A stretch of DNA of 64,000 bases from Lederbergia panacisoli (GCF_024626525.1 NZ_JANJGU010000001.1:186001-250000), one strand, 5' to 3'; counted from the first letter of the stretch, positions 45,548 through 53,985 are shown. Numbers and translations: made by a program. The notes: generated by a model from the letters alone, not told the origin.

Positions 45548-46639
45548 TTATTTTCTTTTTAATTGTGTAGATGAAAGAAAAGTTACATAAACCTTTTCCA
45601 ATATTTCCTTACTAAGCTCTATTACTACAGGTTGACCGATGCTTTCCAATAACACGAATCTTGGTTTATTGGAGAATGACTTTTTGTCTCTTGTCATACC
45701 AGTGAATGCTTTATCAAATTCAAGATCAATCGGAATTTCTAAGCTGTATCCAAGATCTTTAATCCATAATTCAAAATCGCGAATATTAAAATCTAGATCT
45801 AATATTTCCTTGCTTAAGTATAAGGCATATATCATTCCGGTCATAACTGCTTCACCATGTGATATTTTTCCGTATCCAGCTGATGATTCTATTACATGGC
45901 CTAATGTATGACCGAAATTTAAGAAAGCGCGAATTCCCGTTTCCCTTTCATCCTTTGAAACTACATCGGCTTTTATTTCAATTCCTCTTTTTAAGAAGTA
46001 AATAAGATGATCATCCTTAATTGTATTTAAATCGGAAACATTCGACATTAAAAATTCAAGTAATGATGAATCCGCAATTAATGCGTGCTTGACTGCTTCT
46101 GCAAAACCTGAACGGATTTCCGATTGCGGGAGAGTTCTTAGAAATTCTGTATGATATATGACGGCGTCCGGCTGATGAAAAGAACCAATCATATTCTTTC
46201 CAAGTGGATGATTGATTCCTGTTTTCCCTCCTACCGCGCTATCGTGGGCTAAAATTGTTGTCGGAACCTGCATAAATGGAATTCCCCTCATATAGGTTGC
46301 TGCGACAAAGCCGGCTAAATCACCAACAGCACCACCGCCTAATGCTATAATGCAAGACTTCCTGTCTAGTCCTTGTTCAAGCGCGTAAGATAGACAAGAT
46401 TCATAAATCGTAAATTGTTTTGCCTTTTCTCCGGAAGGAACAATATAGGTAAAAAACTCGTATGATGGCGGAATTGCATTTATTATTTCTTCCAAATGCA
46501 ATTGACTGACAGTTTCATCCGTAATAATAAGAAGTTTTGTATATTGAATGGTTTGCAAATGTGCTGTTAATGATTCTAATACATTGGTACCTATGTAAAC
46601 TGGATAAGATTTTGATGGTGTTTGAATGTCAATTTTCAA
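45548..46639 (-). CDS. aroB: 3-dehydroquinate synthase
   Basis: Second step of the shikimate pathway, NAD- and zinc-dependent. GGGAVGDLAGFVAATYMRG binds NAD; zinc ligands are E in GFAEAVKHALI, and H in FLNFGHTLGHVIE and HGEAV. 363 residues, complete. Start set at TTG 46639 (LKIDIQTPSKSYPV), preceded by GGAGGAG. The longer frame runs 49 codons upstream into the palindromic repeat B1 and is spurious. Chorismate synthase and aroH, its usual partners, are not adjacent. The repeat at the 5' side means its promoter lies in or beyond that repeat, or in the ~55 bp between. Confidence 0.96.
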   Translation of the reverse strand: MKIDIQTPSKSYPVYIGTNVLESLTAHLQTIQYTKLLIITDETVSQLHLEEIINAIPPSYEFFTYIVPSGEKAKQFTIYESCLSYALEQGLDRKSCIIALGGGAVGDLAGFVAATYMRGIPFMQVPTTILAHDSAVGGKTGINHPLGKNMIGSFHQPDAVIYHTEFLRTLPQSEIRSGFAEAVKHALIADSSLLEFLMSNVSDLNTIKDDHLIYFLKRGIEIKADVVSKDERETGIRAFLNFGHTLGHVIESSAGYGKISHGEAVMTGMIYALYLSKEILDLDFNIRDFELWIKDLGYSLEIPIDLEFDKAFTGMTRDKKSFSNKPRFVLLESIGQPVVIELSKEILEKVYVTFLSSTQLKRK

Positions 46640-46698
46640 TGTTTCTCCTCCTAGCCATTTTTTTATCAGTAGAAACGTTCGATGGTTCCGTCTGCACC

Positions 46699-46954
46699 GT
46701 TGATTTCCGTTCCAGGCGGACGCGCGTTCCGGGGGGCGTGCGGTTTGTCTAGCTGCAGCGCCTAGCCCCTCGAGGTCATAAGTCATATTACTACGTGGCT
46801 AAAAAGCAAGCCACTGCGTAATCCGCCTTATGCTAGTCGGGGCTGGTCAAGGCGCTTACGCATTTCTATGAGCCTCCTCAGTCGCTTCGCGCCCTGCGGG
46901 GTCTCACCTTTCACGCTAATCCCCCAGGAGTCGCCGCCTGGAACGAAGATCAAC
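46699..46954 (+). repeat. Repeat core B1 with module 1 (256 bp)
   Basis: Begins GTTGATTTCCGTTCCAGGCG and ends GCCTGGAACGAAGATCAAC. 256 bp equals core (126) plus module 1 (130), located at 46741-46870. It lies 60 bp upstream of the aroB start codon. Confidence 0.9.
46741..46870 (+). repeat. Module 1 in B1
   Basis: Same 130-bp nested hairpin as in A2 and C1: TCTAGCTGCAGCGCC at one end, TAAGTCATATTACTACGTGG in the middle, CAAGGCGCTTACGCATTTC at the other end. Confidence 0.88.
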
Positions 46955-47079
46955 TAAGATGATGTTTTAACTCATAAAAAAGAATAATTATCCTTCTTAA
47001 AAAATGTCTCTTTAATGGGCTTAATCTTTTTTTAGGATCTTTTATAACTGTATGTTGATTTCAAGACGTTTGAAAAATA

Positions 47080-47265
47080 ATCGGAAAAATTCCGTTTATT
47101 TTGGGAAATACCCATATTTCCTTAGTAATAAGGGGGGATTTTCCGTTTATATGGTTCAAATTTCTAGATTTTGTTATATTTAGAGCAGTTAACCGGAATA
47201 TTTCCGACTATTTTTGCTTCTTAAGCTCCCTCATATACATTAACCGGAAATTCTCCGCCTATTTA
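47080..47265 (+). repeat. Degenerate tandem array of four CGGAA/TTCCG dyads
   Basis: Short dyads TCGGAAAAATTCCG (47081-), GGGGATTTTCCG (47134-), CCGGAATATTTCCG (47193-) and CCGGAAATTCTCCG (47244-), each followed by a TAT/TTT-rich tract, recur every 51-59 bp. The last two units are the closest to each other (TTAACCGGAA and TCCGnCTATTT). It lies within the composite B spacer and is absent from A and C. Confidence 0.65.
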
Positions 47266-47353
47266 TTCTCTTACCTGCACGAAATCAACAATAAATAATA
47301 GCAGAGCCCTTTATAAAAGGAATGATCGCATTTAAAACAAAATCGGTCTGAAA

Positions 47354-47540
47354 GTTGATTTGTAGCGAAAGTGCGAGACTCCTGGTCGGCTAAAAAGACC
47401 ACGTCCTTGGGCCAACACCAACACTAGGACGTCCAGTCCGTCGCGGGATCAGCAGGATAGGTGAGACCCCACGGACGTTAACACCGAGGAGGGTCACCGC
47501 CCGCCCCTAAGGTCCGCGAGCAACTGTAGCGGAAATCAAT
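47354..47540 (-). repeat. Repeat core B2 with module 2 (187 bp)
   Basis: Inverted relative to B1: GTTGATTTGTAGCGAAAG to GCGGAAATCAAT. 187 bp equals core plus module 2 (47385-47444). The right arm CTAAGGTCCGCGAGCAACTG is the same as in A2. Confidence 0.88.
47385..47444 (-). repeat. Module 2 in B2
   Basis: Same hairpin module as in A2 and C2 (GTCGGCTAAAAAGACC ... ACTAGGACGTCCAGTCCG), slightly diverged. Confidence 0.83.
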
Positions 47541-47617
47541 CACTCACAACCTTGGTAAAGCAATAATGTTTGCAAAGAGAGTTCATAAGATATAAGCCTC
47601 GAAAAATACTGAAGAAT

Positions 47618-48400
47618 CTACAGAATATTAACTTTTCGATAAAAAAATGTATCTTCTACTTCTAAATCATATTGACTTGGATTAAATATTTGTTCAGTAC
47701 TCCCGACAAATAGTACTCCATCTTCTGCTAATGATTTCGAAAACTTATTGTACAAGTCTTCTTTTGCTTCCTCTGTAAAATAGATTAATACATTTCGACA
47801 AACTATTAAATCAAAATTTTTGCCAAAAGGATCTCCAAGCAAGTTTAACTTTCTAAAATCAACCGTCTTTTTTATTTCTTCGTTGATTTTATAAATATTT
47901 CCTTCTTTTTGAAAAAATTTAGCTAGTAAAGTGGAAGGAATAGCGGCTAATGATCGTTCAGAATACATTCCTGCTTTAGCCGCCGCCAGTACCTGCTCAT
48001 CTATATCCGTTGCCAATATAGAAATTTGGCTAGGTGGCATGTATCTCGATAATATCATGGAAATTGTATACGGTTCTTCTCCAGTAGAAGAAGCAGCACT
48101 CCAAATCTTAAGTTTTTTCTTTTTTGCTAAAAGCCGCGGCAGGATTCTTTGTTCCAATACTTCCCAACGCTTATGATTACGAAAAAACTCCGTCACATTA
48201 ATCGTCATTCTATCAAGAAATTCGTTCATTATTTGTGAATCAGATAAAATTCCTGCATAAAACTCTTTAAAAGAAGAAAATCCTTTTTTTTGATAGAGGG
48301 ATGTAAGTCTTCTTTTCATTTGCGCTTCTTTATATAATGATAAATCGATTCCTGTTTTTTGCTTAATTTGTAAAATAAATTGATGATAATCTTGCCCCAT
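47618..48400 (-). CDS. cheR: Chemotaxis protein methyltransferase CheR
   Basis: SAM-dependent methylation of glutamates on chemoreceptors. N-terminal helical domain (~1-70: DLSLYKEAQMKRRLTSLY), VTEFFRNHKRWE, SAM loop SAASSTGEEPYTISM (~106), ATDIDEQVLAAAK, and DLIVCRNVLIYF. 260 residues, complete. It is alone here, between ndk and aroB as in B. subtilis. It implies a motile, chemotactic organism; other che genes are outside the window. Confidence 0.95.
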   Translation of the reverse strand: MGQDYHQFILQIKQKTGIDLSLYKEAQMKRRLTSLYQKKGFSSFKEFYAGILSDSQIMNEFLDRMTINVTEFFRNHKRWEVLEQRILPRLLAKKKKLKIWSAASSTGEEPYTISMILSRYMPPSQISILATDIDEQVLAAAKAGMYSERSLAAIPSTLLAKFFQKEGNIYKINEEIKKTVDFRKLNLLGDPFGKNFDLIVCRNVLIYFTEEAKEDLYNKFSKSLAEDGVLFVGSTEQIFNPSQYDLEVEDTFFYRKVNIL

Positions 48401-48467
48401 CGGAATACCCCATCACTTTCTCTTTATACTCCATATTATTATAACGCAAAAAGCCATAGATTGAGAT

Positions 48468-48502
48468 TAAAAAACCACCTAGTATTCCGTTCTAGGTGGT
48501 TT
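48468..48502 (-). terminator. Terminator of ndk
   Basis: Minus strand ACCACCTAG / CTAGGTGGT followed by TTTTTTAAT, bidirectional. Confidence 0.9.
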
Positions 48503-48510
48503 AGGTAGTA

Positions 48511-48957
48511 TTAATATATCCAGCTGTTAATAAGCTTAGAGTATTCGTTAAGTTCTTCCTCTTTAAAAAACAAAGATATTTCTCTTTCTGCACTTTCGGT
48601 TGAATCAGATCCGTGAATAATATTTTTACCAACAGTTAACCCAAAATCTCCGCGAATTGTTCCTTGTGCAGCATCTTTTGGATTTGTTGTACCCATCATT
48701 TGACGTGCTGTATGTATAACATTCTCACCTTGCCAAACCATTGCAAAGACAGGTCCTGATGTAATAAATTCTACTAAACCGCCAAAAAAAGGACGCTCTT
48801 TATGTTCACCATAATGTTTTTCAGCCAGTTCTTTTGAAATCGTCATCAATTTAGACCCAACAAGCTGAAAGCCTTTTTTTTCAAAACGCGATACGATTTC
48901 GCCAATTAATCCTCTTTGAACCCCATCAGGTTTTACCATTAGAAAAGTTTTTTCCAT
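48511..48957 (-). CDS. ndk: Nucleoside diphosphate kinase
   Basis: Transfers gamma-phosphate between nucleotides via a phospho-histidine. [20 protein letters not shown] at the start, [17 protein letters not shown], and active-site [18 protein letters not shown] (H in NxxHGSDS). 148 residues from ATG 48957 (AGGAGTG upstream); the longer frame is rejected. Position between hepT and cheR is conserved. Confidence 0.97.
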   Translation of the reverse strand: MEKTFLMVKPDGVQRGLIGEIVSRFEKKGFQLVGSKLMTISKELAEKHYGEHKERPFFGGLVEFITSGPVFAMVWQGENVIHTARQMMGTTNPKDAAQGTIRGDFGLTVGKNIIHGSDSTESAEREISLFFKEEELNEYSKLINSWIY

Positions 48958-49070
48958 TGTTATCACTCCTGCGATTATCTCGGGAAAAAGCTCGAAATCC
49001 CATGAAAATAATACCATTTTTTCCGTTCATTAGCAAATTAATCCATGTTCTATCACGATCTACTTGACTT

Positions 49071-50033
49071 TTAATATTTTCTTTTTCCTATGTAGAAAGC
49101 AATGTCTCGAAGTGTTTTTTTAGCTTTTATAGGCGGAAGTTCGTCTAAAACATTGATAGCTTTTTTTAGATACATCCTGCTTACTGAATGAGCCTTTTCT
49201 ATTGCTCCCGAATTTTTAATGGCAGATATAATACCAATCATGTCTTCTTTATTTGTATGTTCATTAACATTCAATATATCAACTTTCAAGCTATCGTCTT
49301 GCATTGCATATAGGACTGGCAATGTAATATTTCCTTGACGCAAATCTTCTCCAGCAGGTTTCCCTAGTTCTTTTTCTGAACCAGTAAAATCGAGAATATC
49401 ATCTATAATTTGATAAGACATCCCGATAAAATAACCAAATCTATATAACTTTCTATGAGTCTTTTCATCGGCACCAGCAGTAATTGCTCCTAGTTCACAG
49501 CTTACGGCAATTAGTAAAGCGGTTTTTCTTTTAATGCGTCGTAAATAGTCTCTTAAATTTTGATTGAAACGATATTTATCTTTTATTTGATCAATTTCCC
49601 CCATACAAACCTCAATAATCGCGTTTGAGAGTATTTGATGGGCCATTGAATGAGGAATATTTGTCATATATTCAAGAGAACGAGCCAATATATAATCACC
49701 AGTATACATCGCAATACGATCATTCCATGTATAGTTGATTGTTGGTTGTCCTCTTCTAAGCTCGGCATCATCAATTACATCGTCATGGACTAATGAGGCC
49801 ATATGAATAAGCTCTAAAGCAACTGCAGTGTTTTTAATTGTATGTATATTATACGTACCAAATTTTGCTGCTAGCAGGACAAAAACAGGTCTAATTCGTT
49901 TCCCCCCTGCTTTTAGAAGCTGTCCTGACGCTTTTTGGAGTAGTCCCATGTCTGATTGAATGGCTAATTCCATTTCTGTTTCGATGATGTCGAAGTCAGC
50001 TTTTAAGGTCGAATTAAGTAATGTTAGTTTCAT
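49071..50033 (-). CDS. hepT: Heptaprenyl diphosphate synthase, catalytic component II
   Basis: Catalytic subunit that elongates FPP to the C35 side chain of menaquinone-7. First aspartate-rich motif DDVIDDAE (~79-86) and second DDILDFTG (~212) coordinate Mg-diphosphate; GGKRIRP binds IPP. 320 residues, complete. It works with HepS, encoded two genes upstream, with menG between them. Confidence 0.96.
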   Translation of the reverse strand: MKLTLLNSTLKADFDIIETEMELAIQSDMGLLQKASGQLLKAGGKRIRPVFVLLAAKFGTYNIHTIKNTAVALELIHMASLVHDDVIDDAELRRGQPTINYTWNDRIAMYTGDYILARSLEYMTNIPHSMAHQILSNAIIEVCMGEIDQIKDKYRFNQNLRDYLRRIKRKTALLIAVSCELGAITAGADEKTHRKLYRFGYFIGMSYQIIDDILDFTGSEKELGKPAGEDLRQGNITLPVLYAMQDDSLKVDILNVNEHTNKEDMIGIISAIKNSGAIEKAHSVSRMYLKKAINVLDELPPIKAKKTLRDIAFYIGKRKY

Positions 50034-50051
50034 TTCATTTCCACCTAGGCT

Positions 50052-50756
50052 TTATTTCTGTTTCATTCCAATATGAGCCGCTGCAACACCACCATTATAG
50101 GATTTGTATATAACGTCGACAAATCCAGCTCTCCAGAACATTTGGGCTAGCTCCTCCATACCCGGAAAGTCACGGGCTGATTCTTGTAACCAAGAATATT
50201 CTTTAAAGCTTTTGGCAACTAATTTTCCAAATAAGGGCATGATATAGCGGAAATACAAATAATAAGCTTGTCTATAAACGGGGAGAGTCGGTTGGGATGT
50301 TTCAAGGCATACAGCCATTCCACCAGGCTTTAACACTCTGTTCATTTCTTTCAATACTTGCATATAGTCCGGGACATTACGCAAACCAAAACCAATTGTA
50401 ACGTAGTCAAATGAATTATCCTCAAATGGAAGTTCCATCGCATTACCTTGAATAAGCTCTATATGATCTAATTGTTCCTTTTCTTTTTTTTCTTTAGCTA
50501 CTTGCAGCATATTGTGGCTAAAATCTAAGCCAATTACTTTGCCGGTGCTGCCTACAGCACGTGCAAGTGCAATTGTCCAATCTCCAGTTCCACAACAAAG
50601 ATCAAGGGCATGAACACCTTCAGGGACATTCATCTTTTTCATTGTCTCTTTTCGCCACTTTATATGTTGCTGAAAGCTGATAATCGAATTCATTTTATCA
50701 TAATTTTGATGTATTTTTTCAAATACGCTATGTACTCGTTCCTCTTTTGATTGCAT
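50052..50756 (-). CDS. menG: Demethylmenaquinone methyltransferase
   Basis: Last step of menaquinone synthesis, SAM-dependent (MenG/UbiE, formerly menH). SAM motif [16 protein letters not shown] (~47), [16 protein letters not shown] and the [18 protein letters not shown] signature near residue 190. About 234 residues with ATG at 50756 (MQSKEERVH), matching the B. subtilis start. The GGAGG is 12 bases away and overlaps the hepS stop, so translation is probably coupled; a TTG at 50765 is an alternative start. Confidence 0.95.
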   Translation of the reverse strand: MQSKEERVHSVFEKIHQNYDKMNSIISFQQHIKWRKETMKKMNVPEGVHALDLCCGTGDWTIALARAVGSTGKVIGLDFSHNMLQVAKEKKEKEQLDHIELIQGNAMELPFEDNSFDYVTIGFGLRNVPDYMQVLKEMNRVLKPGGMAVCLETSQPTLPVYRQAYYLYFRYIMPLFGKLVAKSFKEYSWLQESARDFPGMEELAQMFWRAGFVDVIYKSYNGGVAAAHIGMKQK

Positions 50757-50761
50757 CTTTG

Positions 50762-51541
50762 TCAACATCCTCCAGTTAAAGAACCAGCCAATTCATTCAG
50801 CCGCAAGTACATGTTTGATGGCAATACATGCAATTCTTTTACCATGCCATCAAGTTTACTCTTTGACTCATTCATTATATTTGTTATTATTTTTTTTTCA
50901 TCTTCAGAAGACAGTTCCGTGTTATTTCTCAAATAGAATTTTTTTATTCCATTTATAAAAACGGAAAATTTCCCATTAATTGACATTTTTAATTCTTCAC
51001 CAATTTTTTTAAAAAATAAAAATTCCGTGAAAAAGTTAATATATTTTAAAGGTATTTGAAAATGAATGCAAAATTGTTCCAAAAGTCCTGATTCTATCTT
51101 TTTTACACTCTCAAGATATGAATCAATACTGTCATCTGTAAAGTGAATGATATTAATTTTATGTTCATTAATTGTTTTGATTGCAAGTGCAAGAGATTTT
51201 ATCAGTTCAATATTCCGATATTCGGATAATAAACTATAATACATGCCACTATAGTAATCTCCGGCCAATACAGTAAGTTGGCGTGCTTTCAATGATATTT
51301 TGGGATCTGATACATTTTCATGGGTTTCTAGTGCTAAGTTTGCAAGCATAGTTGCCATGATATACGCTTCACGCTCTTCCATTGATAAGCTTAGATCCTG
51401 TAAAGAGTAAGTCATTAGAAGAATTTGATCTACATCAAAGGCAGGCGGTTCAATATGTTTATGTAAAAAAGGATGAAAGCATTTTTGCTGCAACTTATCT
51501 TTTATTGAATTCACTTGCTGTTCATAATTACAGACAGCCAT
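50762..51541 (-). CDS. hepS: Heptaprenyl diphosphate synthase, component I
   Basis: Non-catalytic partner of HepT that sets product length. About 259 residues, helical, without aspartate-rich motifs, as expected; [18 protein letters not shown] and [19 protein letters not shown] are like the B. subtilis protein. Start at ATG 51541 (MAVCNYEQQ) with GAGG at 7-bp spacing; the longer frame has no ribosome site. Its stop overlaps the menG ribosome site, so hepS-menG-hepT is an operon. Confidence 0.93.
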   Translation of the reverse strand: MAVCNYEQQVNSIKDKLQQKCFHPFLHKHIEPPAFDVDQILLMTYSLQDLSLSMEEREAYIMATMLANLALETHENVSDPKISLKARQLTVLAGDYYSGMYYSLLSEYRNIELIKSLALAIKTINEHKINIIHFTDDSIDSYLESVKKIESGLLEQFCIHFQIPLKYINFFTEFLFFKKIGEELKMSINGKFSVFINGIKKFYLRNNTELSSEDEKKIITNIMNESKSKLDGMVKELHVLPSNMYLRLNELAGSLTGGC

Positions 51542-51643
51542 AACAAAATCCTCGTTTCTATCTACAAATAAAAGCCCGTTCTTATACATGCCCTATAATT
51601 ATAACATATTGAAATAGCTAATTGCGATTTTGTGGTTTATTGG

Positions 51644-51877
51644 TTATTTATTATTTTCACTATCTATTTCCCCAAATGAGGTAACAATGTTTGCATTCCC
51701 TCTAATTTTGATTGCTGAAGTATGCTCCGTAAATTGGGCCACCAGGACTTCACCTGCGTCTAACTTTTCTGCATGATGGAATTTAGTATCCGAACCTCTC
51801 GTTAAGCCAATGACATTTACTCCATCTTCTAATGCTTTAATAATTATGAAATCCGATTGCCCGCGCCCATTACTCAT
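51644..51877 (-). CDS. mtrB: trp RNA-binding attenuation protein (TRAP)
   Basis: Forms an 11-mer ring that, when loaded with tryptophan, binds GAG/UAG repeats in trp leader RNAs. The 77-residue sequence is near canonical: [40 protein letters not shown] (K37, K56, R58 region [12 protein letters not shown] binds RNA). GAGGTGAGAAC precedes the ATG. It follows folE (mtrA) by 20 bp as in B. subtilis. No trp genes are in the window, although in B. subtilis they lie beside aroB. Confidence 0.97.
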   Translation of the reverse strand: MSNGRGQSDFIIIKALEDGVNVIGLTRGSDTKFHHAEKLDAGEVLVAQFTEHTSAIKIRGNANIVTSFGEIDSENNK

Positions 51878-51897
51878 GTTCTCACCTCATAAAAATG

Positions 51898-52464
51898 TTA
51901 ATATTTTATTAAGGATAGTACTTCCGCCCGTGCTTGACCATCAGTGGCCAGTATTCCCCTAACCGCGGATGTCACAGTTTTCGCACCTGGTTTTTTTACT
52001 CCCCTCATTGTCATACACATATGTTCAGCCTCTAAAACAACCATAACGCCTTGTGGTTCGAGTTTTTTCATCATAACATCTGCTATTGTGGATGTAATCC
52101 GTTCCTGTAATTGCGGTCTGGCCGCCACTGTTTCTACAGCTCTTGCAAGTTTACTTAAACCGGCGACCCTTCCATTTTGAGGTATATAAGCCACATGGGC
52201 TTTACCAAAAAAGGGTACTAAATGATGTTCACACATTGAAAAAAAAGGGATATCTTTAACAAGAACAAGTTCTTCATGATCTTCACCAAAAATGGTATCA
52301 AAATATTCTTCCGGGTTTTTTCCTAAACCAGAAAAAACTTCCTCATACATTTTTGCTACACGTTTTGGAGTATCTATTAAACCTTCCCTATTTGGATCTT
52401 CACCTATTGCTTCTATTATCATTCGAACCGCATCTTCAATTTGCGATCGATTTACTTCAGCCAT
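51898..52464 (-). CDS. folE: GTP cyclohydrolase I
   Basis: First step of tetrahydrofolate synthesis; mtrA in B. subtilis. Zinc ligands C and H in [15 protein letters not shown] and C in [13 protein letters not shown]-binding [14 protein letters not shown] and [10 protein letters not shown]. 188 residues, complete. TAGGAGGAA upstream. First gene of folE-mtrB; composite repeat C lies immediately upstream, starting 77-109 bp above the start codon. Confidence 0.97.
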   Translation of the reverse strand: MAEVNRSQIEDAVRMIIEAIGEDPNREGLIDTPKRVAKMYEEVFSGLGKNPEEYFDTIFGEDHEELVLVKDIPFFSMCEHHLVPFFGKAHVAYIPQNGRVAGLSKLARAVETVAARPQLQERITSTIADVMMKKLEPQGVMVVLEAEHMCMTMRGVKKPGAKTVTSAVRGILATDGQARAEVLSLIKY

Positions 52465-52572
52465 GACCGTTCCTCCTACACTATTTTTTGACTCTCAATA
52501 TTCATCGAGTCAAATGGTACAAGGTTTTCTTGTACTGAAAATAATCTACATACAACGCGTCTGCCTACTACC

Positions 52573-52826
52573 GTTGATTTCCGTTCCAGGCGGACGCTTT
52601 CCGGGGGGGCGTGCGGTTTGTCTAGCTGCAGCGCCAAGCCCTTCGGGGTCATAAGTCATATTACTACGTGGCTAAAAGGCAAGCCACTACGTAATCTGTC
52701 TTATGCTTGTCGGGGCTGGTCAAGGCGCCTACGCATTTCCATGAGCCTCCTCAGACGCTTCGCGCCTTGCGGGGTCTCACCTGTCACGCTGATCCCCAGG
52801 AGTCGCCACCTGGAACGTAGATCAAC
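52573..52826 (+). repeat. Repeat core C1 with module 1 (254 bp)
   Basis: GTTGATTTCCGTTCCAGGCG to CCTGGAACGTAGATCAAC; length equals core plus module 1 (52614-52742). It is very close to B1. Confidence 0.9.
52614..52742 (+). repeat. Module 1 in C1
   Basis: Innermost hairpin is the most perfect here: TTACTACGTGGCT and AGCCACTACGTAA around AAAAGGCA; outer pairs CATAAG/CTTATG and AGCCC/GGGCT follow. Confidence 0.9.
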
Positions 52827-53158
52827 TGGGATATTCCTTTATTCAATGTAGGGAGACTATACTGTTCCTACCTTGTTCTCAAATCTTTTCCTTTTCATAC
52901 GACTTCCATGAAAGGCTTAAGTTTTTATTTAACAAAGAATTTCCTCTGCTATTTTCGAAAAAACACTTAACTTTTAGCAAAGCTTAGTTTGATATGCATT
53001 TTTTGAAAATGAAATGACAAATATGTAGTTTCCGTATTGATGAACTTTTTTAGAAATTCCATAAAAACATCATGGCTAATCCTTAGTATTGTAAGCATAA
53101 TGCAAACCTGGAATCCTGTTTTTTTCTAAGTTAGAAATCGATATTGATTTTCAAAGCT

Positions 53159-53346
53159 GTTGATTGGAGCGGAAGGCGCGTAGACTCCTGGTCGGCTAAA
53201 GACGGCCACGTCCTGCGGCCATCGCCGACACTAGGACGTCCTGTCCGTCGCGGGAATACGGAACAGGGGAGACCCCACAGGCGCTTGCGCCGAGGAGGCT
53301 TCCCGTACCGCCCGCGGAAAGCGTAGCGCCTGGAGCGCAAATCAAC
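53159..53346 (-). repeat. Repeat core C2 with module 2 (188 bp)
   Basis: Inverted: GTTGATTGGAGCGGAAGGCG to GCCTGGAGCGCAAATCAAC. Contains module 2 at 53191-53251. Terminal arms are the most symmetric of all copies and probably closest to the ancestral form. Confidence 0.9.
53191..53251 (-). repeat. Module 2 in C2
   Basis: GTCGGC ... GCCGAC enclosing GGCC ... GGCC, then TAGGACGTCCTGTCCGTCGC. Confidence 0.87.
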
Positions 53347-53456
53347 AACCACGTTTAAGGACTTCTTTTCTGTAGCCTTGTTATTCCGAGATTCTACATT
53401 TGAACCCTAGATTCTTTTGTATTCCCATCTTAGCATAAATGCTTTAAAAATTAAAA

Positions 53457-53488
53457 AGGAACTGCCGTAATAATAAGGCAGTTCCATT
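53457..53488 (-). terminator. Terminator of hbs
   Basis: GGAACTGCC / GGCAGTTCC then TTTTTAATTTTT on the minus strand. Confidence 0.92.
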
Positions 53489-53512
53489 TGTTACGCTAAA
53501 GAATGTATGTAA

Positions 53513-53785
53513 TTATTTAACTGCATCTTTAAGCGCTTTACCTGGTTTGAACGCTGGAACTTTGCTTGCAGCGATTTCGATTTCTTGACCAGTTTGAGGA
53601 TTGCGTCCTTTACGAGCAGCACGCTCACGAACTTCAAAGTTACCAAAACCGATTAAAGCTACTTTATCACCGTTAGCCAAAGCATTTTGGATGGATTGGA
53701 AAACAGCATCAACAGCTTTAGTAGCATCCTTTTTAGAAAGTTCTGCTGATTCAGCAACAGAATTAATTAGTTCAGTTTTGTTCAT
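53513..53785 (-). CDS. hbs: DNA-binding protein HU
   Basis: Nucleoid-associated histone-like protein, homodimer. [20 protein letters not shown] helical base, then the DNA-embracing arm with [18 protein letters not shown], and [15 protein letters not shown]. 90 residues from ATG 53785, preceded by GGAGGTG; the longer frame in front is the leader. Codon use appears highly biased, as for an abundant protein. Single gene between spoIVA and folE. Confidence 0.97.
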   Translation of the reverse strand: MNKTELINSVAESAELSKKDATKAVDAVFQSIQNALANGDKVALIGFGNFEVRERAARKGRNPQTGQEIEIAASKVPAFKPGKALKDAVK

Positions 53786-53985
53786 ACCATTCACCTCCTC
53801 CCAATAAAGAGAGATCTTGTTCCGCAACTGCTATTACATTTGTGAACAATTTTTAAGATTTCTAAACATAAAAATGTTAGAAACCGTTTGGATTACTGCT
53901 AAATAAGGGATTTATCAGCAATTCTGTTTAAAAGATTATCATATATATTTTATGTTAGCAAGAATAAAAGGCGTAAAATATGGAA

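Larger units (their letters stand above)
46699..47578. repeat. Composite repeat B between cheR and aroB
   Basis: Core B1 (46699-46954), spacer with an AT-rich segment (47007-47036) homologous to the composite A spacer, then a small tandem array, then inverted core B2 (47354-47540) and right flank TTGGTAAAGCAATAATGTTT (47552-47571) shared with composite A. The motif TTTAAAACAAAA just before B2 is also shared with A. The 980-bp gap contains no supported gene. Confidence 0.83.
52541..53370. repeat. Composite repeat C between hbs and folE
   Basis: Left flank ATAATCTACATACAACG (52541-52557) and the spacer segment at 52872-52902 (CTTGTTCTC ... TTTTCATACGA) match composite A. Cores C1 (52573-52826) and inverted C2 (53159-53346) flank an AT-rich spacer. 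The right flank (ACAACCACGTTTAAGGAC) is not that of A and B but resembles the flank of the relic at 60386. No supported gene in 52465-53456. Confidence 0.83.

Noticed and set aside
46640-46786. N-terminal extension of aroB
   Set aside because: The added 49 codons come from repeat B1; the TTG at 46639 has a strong ribosome site and gives the family length.
47080-47265. Considered as a CRISPR array
   Set aside because: Only four degenerate short dyads with similar, not unique, spacers; no cas genes in the window.
51598-52540. Looked for TRAP-binding GAG/UAG triplet arrays around mtrB-folE
   Set aside because: No run of regularly spaced triplets was seen by eye; not an exhaustive search.
52618-52851. 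ORFs across cores C1 and C2 on both strands (also 53131-53352)
   Set aside because: By-products of GC-rich repeats lacking stop codons; no start signals or family resemblance.
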